A stretch of DNA of 17,660 bases from Cloacimonetes bacterium UBA4175. Its GTDB lineage: Bacteria; Cloacimonadota; Cloacimonadia; Cloacimonadales; Cloacimonadaceae. The notes beneath the pieces were generated by a model, which saw only the letters and a list, made by a program, of their open reading frames with translations, did no database searches and was not told the origin of the DNA. How positions within the stretch are numbered: position 1 is the first letter of the stretch; each line of letters starts with the position of its first letter. The translations under genes and the position numbers were made by a program. This document shows, in pieces, positions 1 through 6,972 of the stretch. The stretch is from NCBI GenBank assembly GCA_002379855.1, contig DFUX01000022.1, positions 1 to 17,660 on the forward strand, in the 5' to 3' direction.

Positions 1-17
1 CCTCGCGCGCGCGAGGG
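1..17. repeat. Alternating-CG palindrome, left copy (cut by window edge)
   Basis: The first 17 bases read CCTCGCGCGCGCGAGGG. They equal the 18-bp perfect palindrome found near the other end of the window (17613-17630), less one base lost at the edge. The copy lies in non-coding DNA about 200 bp upstream of the PqqD-like gene. No T-run follows it, so it is not an obvious terminator. It could be an extragenic repeat or a protein-binding site. The match is seen directly; the role is unknown. Confidence 0.7.
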
Positions 18-154
18 CAAACAGTGGCGTCTCTCTCCGGAATGCAAAATCCGCTGAACGTGTTTCCTATCCCGGTCAATACACATATCATTCACAGATA
101 TAAGCTGTTAAGCGCGGTCTGCCAGGGATGAATGTTGCTCACGCAAAATAATTG

Positions 155-182
155 TTGTTTTGGAAGCATAAATGCTTAATAT
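155..182 (+). promoter_or_regulatory. Candidate promoter of the PqqD-like operon, with an internal palindrome
   Basis: A -35-like TTGTTT (155-160) is followed after 16 bp by a -10-like TAATAT (177-182). A start near 189 would give a leader of about 33 nt before the ATG at 222. The spacer contains the perfect inverted repeat AAGCAT-AA-ATGCTT (164-177), which touches the -10 box and would suit a repressor operator. The -35 match is only partial, so both promoter and operator are tentative. Confidence 0.4.
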
Positions 183-221
183 ATCTTTCTAATCTAAAAT
201 ACTATCATGCGGAGAGACCAC

Positions 222-470
222 ATGAACACAGAGAAACTCTCAAACCTGGCCATGAACGACAACGGGTTCATCTTTGACCCGGAATCCGGCTACAGCTATA
301 CAGCCAACGAGACAGGCATGTTTATCCTGAAACGCATGGCGGAAGGGATGCAGCGGCAGGATATCTTCAAGGAACTCAGCGAAGTCTATGATGTGTCCGA
401 AGACAACTTTAACAGCGACTTCGACCATTATATGCTGATGCTGGAAGCATTGGACATGATCAAGCTTTGA
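222..470 (+). CDS. PqqD-like peptide-binding (RRE-type) small protein
   Basis: An 82-residue protein that reads as a PqqD-family domain along its whole length. A beta-hairpin region (residues about 8-28: NDNGFIFDPESGYSYTAN) is followed by the N-x-T-G turn, then helices and a final L-x-x-L-D-M-I-K-L segment. This is the winged-helix RiPP recognition element (RRE) fold that binds leader peptides and presents them to enzymes (family knowledge). I chose the ATG at 222 because GGAGAG lies 5 nt before it; an in-frame ATG at 207 has no ribosome site. The stop is 11 nt upstream of the ATP-grasp start. There is no radical-SAM PqqE and no PQQ gene nearby, so PQQ synthesis is not implied. The likely partner is the N-terminal extension of the decarboxylase two genes downstream (inference). 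Confidence 0.8.
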   Translation: MNTEKLSNLAMNDNGFIFDPESGYSYTANETGMFILKRMAEGMQRQDIFKELSEVYDVSEDNFNSDFDHYMLMLEALDMIKL

Positions 471-481
471 GGAGGGCGCCC

Positions 482-1546
482 TTGAATCCTGACCTGAGCA
501 AACTCGATATCACCATAGCCGTCACCGGACTCAAAACCGGGGACAATCCCCAGCCCGGAGTGCCTGTCATCCGCAGCATCCGCGCGGCGGGATTCACCTG
601 CCGGATAGTGGGTCTGGTATATGACTCCATGGAAAGCGGCATCTATCTGGAAGGCCTGGTGGATCAGGTCTATCAGATGCCTTATCCCTCGGCTGGCGCG
701 GACGCCTTCCTGACCAGGCTGGACCATATCCTGGAGCAGACGCCGCTGGATGTGATCATCCCCACCCTGGACGCCGAGGTGATCCTCTATATCCGCCTGG
801 CTGACGAACTCAAGCGGCGCGGGATCAACACCTTTTTGCCCACTGAAGAGTGCTTCCTGCTGCGCGACAAGACCAAGCTGGCAAATTTCTTCCCGCCCCA
901 GGGGGTGCAGGTGCCCAAAACGGTCTTGCTGACCAGCATTTCACAGCTTAGCGGGCTGCAGGACGAGATTGCCTATCCCCTGATCATCAAAGGCAGATAC
1001 TACGAGGCTTACAAGGCCTCAAACTGGGAAGAGGCGGTCAAGCACTTCCATTCCATCCAGCAACGCTGGGGTCTCCCCCTGCTGGCGCAAAAGATAGTGC
1101 CCGGAGACGAGTATAACATCGTCATCGTGGGCGACGGCGACGGAGGGATCATCGGCATGGTGCCTCAAAAGAAACTGGTGATCACGGACAAGGGCAAAGG
1201 CTTTGGCGGCGTGGTGGTGAAAAGCCCCAGCCTGGAAGAATTCGCCCGCAAGATCATCTCCATCCTGAAATGGCGCGGGCCTTGCGAACTGGAAATCATG
1301 CGCGGTTTAGACGGAACCCATTACCTGATCGAGATCAACCCCCGCTTTCCCGCTTGGGTGCGCCTCGCGGAAGGCAGTGGGCAAAACCAGCCCGCGGCCG
1401 TGGTGCTCAAAGCTTTGGGCAAGGAAGTGGAGGAGCTTCCCGCTTGCAAGACCGGGACAATGTTTGTGCGCCACGCGGAAGACATCATCGCGGATATCTC
1501 CGTGATGGGCGAAGTTTCCGCCAAAAGTGAACTAATCAGAAGGTGA
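482..1546 (+). CDS. ATP-grasp carboxylate-amine ligase-like protein
   Basis: A 354-residue ATP-grasp enzyme of the CarB/PylC-like type. These ligases activate a carboxylate as an acyl phosphate and join it to an amine or other nucleophile. An N-terminal Rossmann-like segment (ITIAVTGLK, residues 10-18) precedes the ATP-grasp core. The core shows Lys170 (PLIIKG), Glu210 (VPGDEYN), the flexible loop near GKGFGGVVV (238-246), Glu269/Glu271 (CELEI) and the metal-binding E-x-N-x-R (Glu284, Asn286, Arg288). These match expected ATP and Mg2+ ligands, so the enzyme looks active. I chose TTG at 482 because AGGAGG (470-475) lies 6 nt upstream; a TTG at 467 would overlap the previous gene and lacks such a site. 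The stop sits inside the ribosome site of the next gene, implying coupled translation. The substrate cannot be told from sequence. Confidence 0.85.
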   Translation: MNPDLSKLDITIAVTGLKTGDNPQPGVPVIRSIRAAGFTCRIVGLVYDSMESGIYLEGLVDQVYQMPYPSAGADAFLTRLDHILEQTPLDVIIPTLDAEVILYIRLADELKRRGINTFLPTEECFLLRDKTKLANFFPPQGVQVPKTVLLTSISQLSGLQDEIAYPLIIKGRYYEAYKASNWEEAVKHFHSIQQRWGLPLLAQKIVPGDEYNIVIVGDGDGGIIGMVPQKKLVITDKGKGFGGVVVKSPSLEEFARKIISILKWRGPCELEIMRGLDGTHYLIEINPRFPAWVRLAEGSGQNQPAAVVLKALGKEVEELPACKTGTMFVRHAEDIIADISVMGEVSAKSELIRR

Positions 1547-1550
1547 GGAA

Positions 1551-2900
1551 ATGAAAAAAACCTATATAGCCCCCAATATCGAACGGAACTCCGCCGGAAA
1601 CATGAACAAATACGGCGCCAAGAGCGTGGTGAAATACCAGGACAAGATCGACGGCATCCCCATCAAAGAGATCGTGGAACAGTTCGGCTCGCCGGTGCTG
1701 GTGCTTTCTGAAAGCCAGATACGCCGCCGCTACCGCCGCCTGACGGACGCCATGCAGATGCACTATCCCAAGGTGAAAATGGCGTGGAGCTACAAGACCA
1801 ACTACCTGGGCGCCATCTGCAATATCTTCCATCAGGAAGGCTCCTGCGCGGAAGTGGTTTCCGGAATGGAATATGCCATGGCGCGCAGATTGGGCATACC
1901 CGGCAAGGAGATCATCTTCAATGGCCCGGGCAAGAAGAGGGATGAACTGGAGCTTGCCATCCGGGAAGGAGCCAGGATCCATATCGACCATCTGGACGAA
2001 CTGTATCTGATCGAGAAACTGGCGCGGGAACTGGATTTGGTGCCCCAGGTGGCGATCCGGGTCAACATGGATACCGGCATCTATCCCCAGTGGGACCGCT
2101 TTGGCTTCAACTATGAGAACGGGGAGGCCTACCGCGCGATCAGCCGGATCGCGTCCGGAAAAGCCATGCAAATCGTGGGGTTGCATGCCCATATCGGCAC
2201 CTTCATTCTGGACGCCCAGGCTTACTACTATGAAGCGAAAGCCTTGCTGGAACTGGGCCAAAGGATCAAGGACGAACTTGATATCACGGTGGAATACATT
2301 GACATGGGCGGCGGCTTCGCCTCGCAAAACACCCTCCTGGGCTCCTACGCTCCCGGCGAATTCATCTCGCCTACTTTCGACCAGTATGCCGAGGCCATCG
2401 GCGCCGCGTTCAACGAATCGCACTTTGTGAGCCAAAACCTGCCCACGCTGATTCTGGAGACCGGCAGGGCCCTCATCGATGAAGCAGGCTACCTGATCGC
2501 CAGCGTGGTAGGCAAGAAAAACCTGCCCTCCGGCGAACGCGCGGTGGTTTTGGACGCGGGGGTGAACACCACCATCACAGCCTGGTGGTACAAGCTCAAA
2601 GTCATTCCCACCCGTCCTTTCCCGGGAGCCTATCAGAACACAATCTTCTACGGGCCGCTGTGCATGAATATTGACATCCTGCGTAGCGCGCTGCCCTTCC
2701 CCGACCTCCACACCCGCGAACAGGTGCTGATCACGCCCACCGGGGCATATAACAACACCCAGTGGATGCAGTTCATAGAATACCGCCCGCCCGTAGTGCT
2801 GATCTCGGAAACAGGCAGGCTGGACTTGCTCCGCCCGCGGGAGGAACTCAACGACGTGATTGGCCGCGAGCTGATCCCGGAGCATCTTAAGAGCCAGTGA
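1551..2900 (+). CDS. PLP-dependent fold-type III decarboxylase (DapDC/ODC-like) with leader-like N-terminus
   Basis: A 449-residue alanine-racemase-fold decarboxylase related to diaminopimelate decarboxylase (LysA) and ornithine decarboxylase. Visible sites are the PLP lysine Lys82 (SYKTN), HAHIG (His212, His214), D-M-G-G-G-F (251-256), ETGR (303-306), the active-site Cys371 and the PLP-contacting Tyr400 (TGAY). Two points are odd. The substrate-specificity motif, C-E-S-x-D in DapDC and C-D-G-x-D in ODC, is here C-M-N-I-D (371-375), so neither substrate is safe to assume. In addition, about 23 residues precede the enzyme proper and contain Y5-I-A-P8-N-I10 and, after a gap, N-M-N-K-Y-G; YxxPxI/L is the leader motif bound by RRE domains. 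The start ATG has AGGTGAGGA just upstream. The last 4 bases overlap the next gene. A role in lysine synthesis is possible but I think a specialised pathway is likelier. Confidence 0.85.
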   Translation: MKKTYIAPNIERNSAGNMNKYGAKSVVKYQDKIDGIPIKEIVEQFGSPVLVLSESQIRRRYRRLTDAMQMHYPKVKMAWSYKTNYLGAICNIFHQEGSCAEVVSGMEYAMARRLGIPGKEIIFNGPGKKRDELELAIREGARIHIDHLDELYLIEKLARELDLVPQVAIRVNMDTGIYPQWDRFGFNYENGEAYRAISRIASGKAMQIVGLHAHIGTFILDAQAYYYEAKALLELGQRIKDELDITVEYIDMGGGFASQNTLLGSYAPGEFISPTFDQYAEAIGAAFNESHFVSQNLPTLILETGRALIDEAGYLIASVVGKKNLPSGERAVVLDAGVNTTITAWWYKLKVIPTRPFPGAYQNTIFYGPLCMNIDILRSALPFPDLHTREQVLITPTGAYNNTQWMQFIEYRPPVVLISETGRLDLLRPREELNDVIGRELIPEHLKSQ

Positions 2901-5110
2901 TCAGGCACAACGGCGTTTCCGGGCTGCTCAAACTGGCCAGGTCAATACCCCACGCCTACGCCACGGCGATGTTTTCGGACAACCTGTGGGTGGGGCTGGC
3001 CATGCTGCTGCTCACCCTGATCTCGCCCATCGTGGGAGGGGCGGGGCTGCTGGGGCTGCTGGCGGGTCTGCTTTCAGCCAGGATTCTGGGCTTTGAGGGA
3101 TGGGACTCCTCCAGCGGGATCATGTCTTTCAACAGCCTGCTGATCGGGCTGGCGGTAGGTTATTACTATCCCTATGCCGGAGTGCTGTCAAGCCCCCTGA
3201 GCTTCGTGGCGCTGATAATTCTCGCCGCGGTTGGCACCCAACTGCTCTATGCAGGGGTAAACTACCTGACCCAGAGCTGGTTCAGGATGCCCTCCATGAG
3301 CCTGGCTTTCTCCCTGGGGGCGACCCTGCTCTGGTATTATCTGGTGCGCAGTGGCAACTTTACCGGCACGGGCTTTGAAAAGCCCCTGCTTTTTAAGCTG
3401 CAGATTGATCTGCCCTGGTTTTGGAAGGATTTCTTCCTCTCCATGGCGAGCATTGTCTTTGTTCCGGATGTCTTTGTCGGCATCCTGATGACCGTGGTGG
3501 TGCTGTTTATCTCCCGCATCGGGCTGATGCTGGCTCTGCTTGGCTGGTCCATCTGTTTTGCCCTCTTGCAGGTCAGCGCCATGGGCAGCACCTACGGAAT
3601 GTTTTTCCCCGGCTTCAATCTGATCCTGATCAGCATCGGCATCGGCTCCATCTACCTGATCCCTGGCAAGACCTCCTACCTGCTGGCAGCCCTGGGCACG
3701 GTGATCGGCTTTGTGTTTGCCTACGCGCTCTCGGGACGCTACTACTATCCGGATGTGATGCCCGCCCGCCCCGGCGTGCTCTATGTGCCGATGTTCGCCT
3801 TCCCCATGAATGTGGTCGTCATCTCCCTCATCTATTCCCTGCGGCTGCGCCTGCGCCAAAGGTCGGCTGTGATCAACGACTATGGCATCCTGCACCCGGA
3901 AAAGGCTTTGGAGGCTTACATCTCCAGATACCAGCGTTTTTCCAGCGCCGGAGTGCCTCAGATCCACCTGCCGGTGAATGGGGAATGGAAGATCACCCAA
4001 TCCCACAACGGCCCCCATACCCACAAGCTGGACTGGGCCTATGCCTGGGATCTGGAGATCGAGGACAGGTTCGGCAAGAAGTATCTGGAAAACGAAAACG
4101 ACCTCAAGGACTACTACTGCTTCGGCAAGCCGGTGCTCGCGTCTGCCGCGGGCTATGTGGCCAAAGTAGTCAACTCCATACCTGACAATCCCATCGGAAG
4201 CATCAATACCAAGGACAACTGGGGCAACTATGTCACCATCTCCCACGGCTATGGTTTCTTCACGCTTTACGCGCATCTGCGGGAAGGATCGGTGAAGCTG
4301 GCGGAAGGCGACTATGTGAAGCTTGGCGAAAAGATCGGCATGGTCGGCAATTCCGGACGCTCCCCCGTGCCACATCTGCACTTTCAAGCCCAGAGCGCGG
4401 TGGATGCCGGTTCCCACACCGTTTTCAGCCACATTGTAAACTACAAGAGGCAGACCGGGGACGGCAGCTTTGAGCTTTGCAGCAGCGGAGTCCCCCGCGA
4501 GGGAGAACTGGTTTCCCCCCTGGTGCCGGAAAAAGACCTGGCCCCCATCCTGCAGTTTGGATATGGCCAGAAACAACGTTTTGCCGTGCAAACGCCCCGC
4601 GGGGAATGGCAGGAAACCTGGCAGGTCGATCTGGATCTGGCGGGCAACCATTCCCTGGTGAGTGATAATGGCAGCAGGCTGGAATTTTCTGTGTATCACG
4701 GCATCTACAACAGCCTAAAGCTCTCCCACAGGCGCAAAACCGCTTTGGCCGCCTTTGCCCTGGTGGCCTCACGCCTGCCCTGGAGCGAAAGCGGCAGGCT
4801 GACCTGGAAAGACGAGCCCAGCCTGTCGGTGCTGATGGGGCCATTCTGGAAAAACGTCACCCTCTTTCTGATCCCCTTTTTCCAGCCCATCCGCGTTAGC
4901 GCCAGGGCGGAACTGCAGCAACATGACCAGAAGATCAAGGTGGAAAGCGTCACCTCCCTCAGCGTTCTGGGCATGGTGGTCAATAAACTGGAGGGAAGCC
5001 TTACCCTCAGCCGCCGGGAAGGGATTATCGATTTCTGCCTGCGGCAAAACTCACAGATCCTGCTCAGCGCTCAACGCGTGGCGCTGGAAGAAATAGAGGT
5101 ACTACTATGA
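2897..5110 (+). CDS. Urea-transporter-like membrane domain fused to M23 metallopeptidase domain
   Basis: A 737-residue fusion. Residues about 25-315 are strongly hydrophobic and resemble the bacterial urea transporter family (F-S-D-N-L near 26-30; FNSLLIGLAVG near 79-88 and a second, later hydrophobic half). Residues about 355-505 form an M23 (lysostaphin/LytM-type) domain with H374-T-H376, YAWD (Asp385), YAH (His460) and HLH (His493, His495). The first His/Asp pair is spaced more widely than the usual H-x-x-x-D. Residues about 530-737 are a beta-rich tail I cannot place. M23 enzymes cut cell-wall peptide bridges; some are inactive regulators. The GTG start overlaps the decarboxylase stop (GTGA), and the stop overlaps the next ATG (ATGA). 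The arginine-rich stretch after the last membrane segment (315-322) suggests a cytoplasmic side, which is awkward for a wall hydrolase. Confidence 0.8.
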   Translation: MIRHNGVSGLLKLARSIPHAYATAMFSDNLWVGLAMLLLTLISPIVGGAGLLGLLAGLLSARILGFEGWDSSSGIMSFNSLLIGLAVGYYYPYAGVLSSPLSFVALIILAAVGTQLLYAGVNYLTQSWFRMPSMSLAFSLGATLLWYYLVRSGNFTGTGFEKPLLFKLQIDLPWFWKDFFLSMASIVFVPDVFVGILMTVVVLFISRIGLMLALLGWSICFALLQVSAMGSTYGMFFPGFNLILISIGIGSIYLIPGKTSYLLAALGTVIGFVFAYALSGRYYYPDVMPARPGVLYVPMFAFPMNVVVISLIYSLRLRLRQRSAVINDYGILHPEKALEAYISRYQRFSSAGVPQIHLPVNGEWKITQSHNGPHTHKLDWAYAWDLEIEDRFGKKYLENENDLKDYYCFGKPVLASAAGYVAKVVNSIPDNPIGSINTKDNWGNYVTISHGYGFFTLYAHLREGSVKLAEGDYVKLGEKIGMVGNSGRSPVPHLHFQAQSAVDAGSHTVFSHIVNYKRQTGDGSFELCSSGVPREGELVSPLVPEKDLAPILQFGYGQKQRFAVQTPRGEWQETWQVDLDLAGNHSLVSDNGSRLEFSVYHGIYNSLKLSHRRKTALAAFALVASRLPWSESGRLTWKDEPSLSVLMGPFWKNVTLFLIPFFQPIRVSARAELQQHDQKIKVESVTSLSVLGMVVNKLEGSLTLSRREGIIDFCLRQNSQILLSAQRVALEEIEVLL

Positions 5111-5709
5111 ACTTTCGGATACTTATCCTGGCTCTCGCCCTCATCCTTACCCTGCCCCTGCTGGCTCAGACGAGGGATATCGCGCAGTCTTACGCCCTGG
5201 AATCCCAGGCTGACTTTACTGGTTCGCTGGAAATCATGCGCGAGCTCTCGGCCGCTGACCCCCAGGAACCCTTTTACCAGGTGAGGATCGCCTGGCTGGA
5301 ATACCTGCTGGGACGTTATGAAAGATCGATCTCCAGCTATCGCATGGCGATCGGCATGAAGGACAATCTGGACGCCCGGGTGGGCGTCATCAACTGCCAC
5401 CTTGCCCTGGGAGACTACCGTCTTGCCCTTTCCGCCACGGACAGCCTGCTCGTGGAGCACCGCCAGAACCCCCAGTTGCTTGCCAAGGCGGCTTATGCAG
5501 CCTACCTGCTCAAAGAGCACTCCCTGGCCGCGGACTACTACATCCGCCTCATCCAGGTCTATCCCTGGGACATGGAAAGCAGGGGATATCTGGTGAACAA
5601 CCTCTATCTGGCTGGCAGGGTCGATGAAGCCCGGGCGGAATACCGGCTGCTCAAAAAATACTATCCCCTGTCCGGGATCGTGGCCCAATACAAGGGTGTT
5701 CTGGAATAA
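5107..5709 (+). CDS. Secreted TPR-repeat protein
   Basis: A 200-residue protein with a Sec signal peptide (basic N-R, hydrophobic core to about residue 18, likely cleavage after LLAQ, residues 18-21). The rest is helical with about five tetratricopeptide-like repeats, showing the usual small and aromatic pattern (for example AWLEYLLGRYERSISSYRMAI and AAYAAYLLKEHSLAADYYIRL). TPRs are scaffolds for protein contacts, here in the periplasm. The ATG overlaps the stop of the M23 fusion by 4 bp (ATGA), so the two are probably translated together. The next gene, 3 bp downstream, is a second TPR protein. No catalytic motif is visible and the partner is unknown. Confidence 0.8.
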   Translation: MNFRILILALALILTLPLLAQTRDIAQSYALESQADFTGSLEIMRELSAADPQEPFYQVRIAWLEYLLGRYERSISSYRMAIGMKDNLDARVGVINCHLALGDYRLALSATDSLLVEHRQNPQLLAKAAYAAYLLKEHSLAADYYIRLIQVYPWDMESRGYLVNNLYLAGRVDEARAEYRLLKKYYPLSGIVAQYKGVLE

Positions 5710-5712
5710 GCC

Positions 5713-6972
5713 TTGAAACCAGCCGTCCTGGTCTTGCTTCTGCTCTGCCTGTCTCTCGCCGTCGCGGCTGAGGAAACGGACTACCGCAAGCTGCTGGAGG
5801 ACGCGAGGCTGCGTCTGGCCTACAATCCCCTCGATAACGAAGCGCAGTTGGAGCTTGCCTACTATCACATGATGCTGGGCGAGGCGGATGAAGCGCTGGT
5901 GCAATACAGGAAACTGCAGCAGCGGGAGCCTCTCCTTTCCGCCCCGGCCATTGGCATCCTCTGGGCACTTAATAGCAAACGAGACTGGAAGCAAAGCCAG
6001 CAGTTGGGGCGGGAATTCCTCGCCAGCTTTCCCGGGGAAGGACTGATCCACTACTATCTGGCGGCAGCCCAAGCTTATGACAGGAAGCCCCATCTGGCAA
6101 GGGCGGGTTATCTGAAAGCCATAACCCTGCTGGAGGAACCCTCGCTGCGGGCTTTACCGGAAGAGGGCGCAGGCTGGGCTTATCTGGCCCTGGACGACTA
6201 TCCTGCCGCAGCGCGTCACTTTGCCCATCTGGAACAACTTATTACACCCTCACCCGGTAAGCTGGCTGGCAAACTGAGTGCCGGTTTCGCCGCCAAGGGT
6301 GCTTCGGCGCGTTTCCTGAACCTGGGCGGCACCCTATCCCGCCGTTCCTGGCAGGTAAACCTGGCCGCGGAGGAGATGTTGTGGGAAGGAAAGCACTTCC
6401 GCTGGCAGCTTCAGGCGGCAGCCCGCAAACAACTTCCCCATACAGACCTGAACCTTGGCCTGCAATACCTGGACGGCAAGGATGAGCGTCTCTATCCAGG
6501 CAAGTCTGCCTCCCTTTCCCTCAGCCCCAGGATCTACGCGCGGACCCTGGCTATCCGTCCCCGCCTCGCGCAGCACCTTGCCAGTTGGAAACGCCATAAC
6601 AACTATCAGACCGACCTGGGCGTCAAGCTGGCCTATCCACCCCTCTCCCTGAACTACACAGCCTCCCGGGTCTATCAGGACAGCGAAGCCCCTGGCTCGG
6701 ACTTCGCGCATTGGGTGCACAGCGCAAGCGCTTCCCTGCGCGTCTGGCGCGACTATTGGCTGGGAGCCCACGCCGGTTTCGGGAATCTGGCCTTTTTCGC
6801 GACCTCAGCCGGAAGCTACATAGACGATTTTGAACCAGGCACAGCCTACTATGGCCTTTCCCTGGATGCCCCGCTGCCAGGCGGATTGCTGCTACACCTC
6901 TATCAACAATTGGGAATCAAAGACCATGACCCCGTATCGTTCACTTCGCTGGGCCTCAGCGCTGCTCTCTAA
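5713..6972 (+). CDS. TPR plus outer-membrane beta-barrel protein (YaiO-like architecture)
   Basis: A 419-residue protein. Residues 1-19 form a signal peptide ending AVAA before EETDYRK. Residues about 22-178 are TPR-like helices (for example AQLELAYYHMMLGEADEALVQY). From about residue 198 to the end the sequence alternates polar and hydrophobic residues, is rich in Trp, Tyr and Leu, and has short turns, as in a beta-barrel. N-terminal TPRs plus a C-terminal barrel recall the YaiO outer-membrane family, but I make that link from architecture only. The last residue is Leu, not the Phe common in proteobacterial barrels. The start is TTG, 3 bp after the previous stop, with only a weak ribosome site, so it probably depends on coupling. 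The 3' end overlaps the next gene by 47 bp. Confidence 0.7.
   Translation: MKPAVLVLLLLCLSLAVAAEETDYRKLLEDARLRLAYNPLDNEAQLELAYYHMMLGEADEALVQYRKLQQREPLLSAPAIGILWALNSKRDWKQSQQLGREFLASFPGEGLIHYYLAAAQAYDRKPHLARAGYLKAITLLEEPSLRALPEEGAGWAYLALDDYPAAARHFAHLEQLITPSPGKLAGKLSAGFAAKGASARFLNLGGTLSRRSWQVNLAAEEMLWEGKHFRWQLQAAARKQLPHTDLNLGLQYLDGKDERLYPGKSASLSLSPRIYARTLAIRPRLAQHLASWKRHNNYQTDLGVKLAYPPLSLNYTASRVYQDSEAPGSDFAHWVHSASASLRVWRDYWLGAHAGFGNLAFFATSAGSYIDDFEPGTAYYGLSLDAPLPGGLLLHLYQQLGIKDHDPVSFTSLGLSAAL

Noticed and set aside
1536..2885. A 449-codon open frame antisense to the decarboxylase, of the same length as the gene
   Set aside because: It mirrors the sense gene in a GC-rich region, has no recognisable protein features and no ribosome site; the sense strand has all the PLP motifs.
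3188..4699. A 503-codon antisense open frame under the transporter-M23 gene
   Set aside because: His/Gln/Asp-rich, low-complexity composition typical of a reverse-strand shadow; the sense frame carries the conserved motifs.
6830..6925. Longer start for the lipoprotein
   Set aside because: It would bury the lipoprotein signal inside the protein and overlap the barrel gene by over 140 bp.
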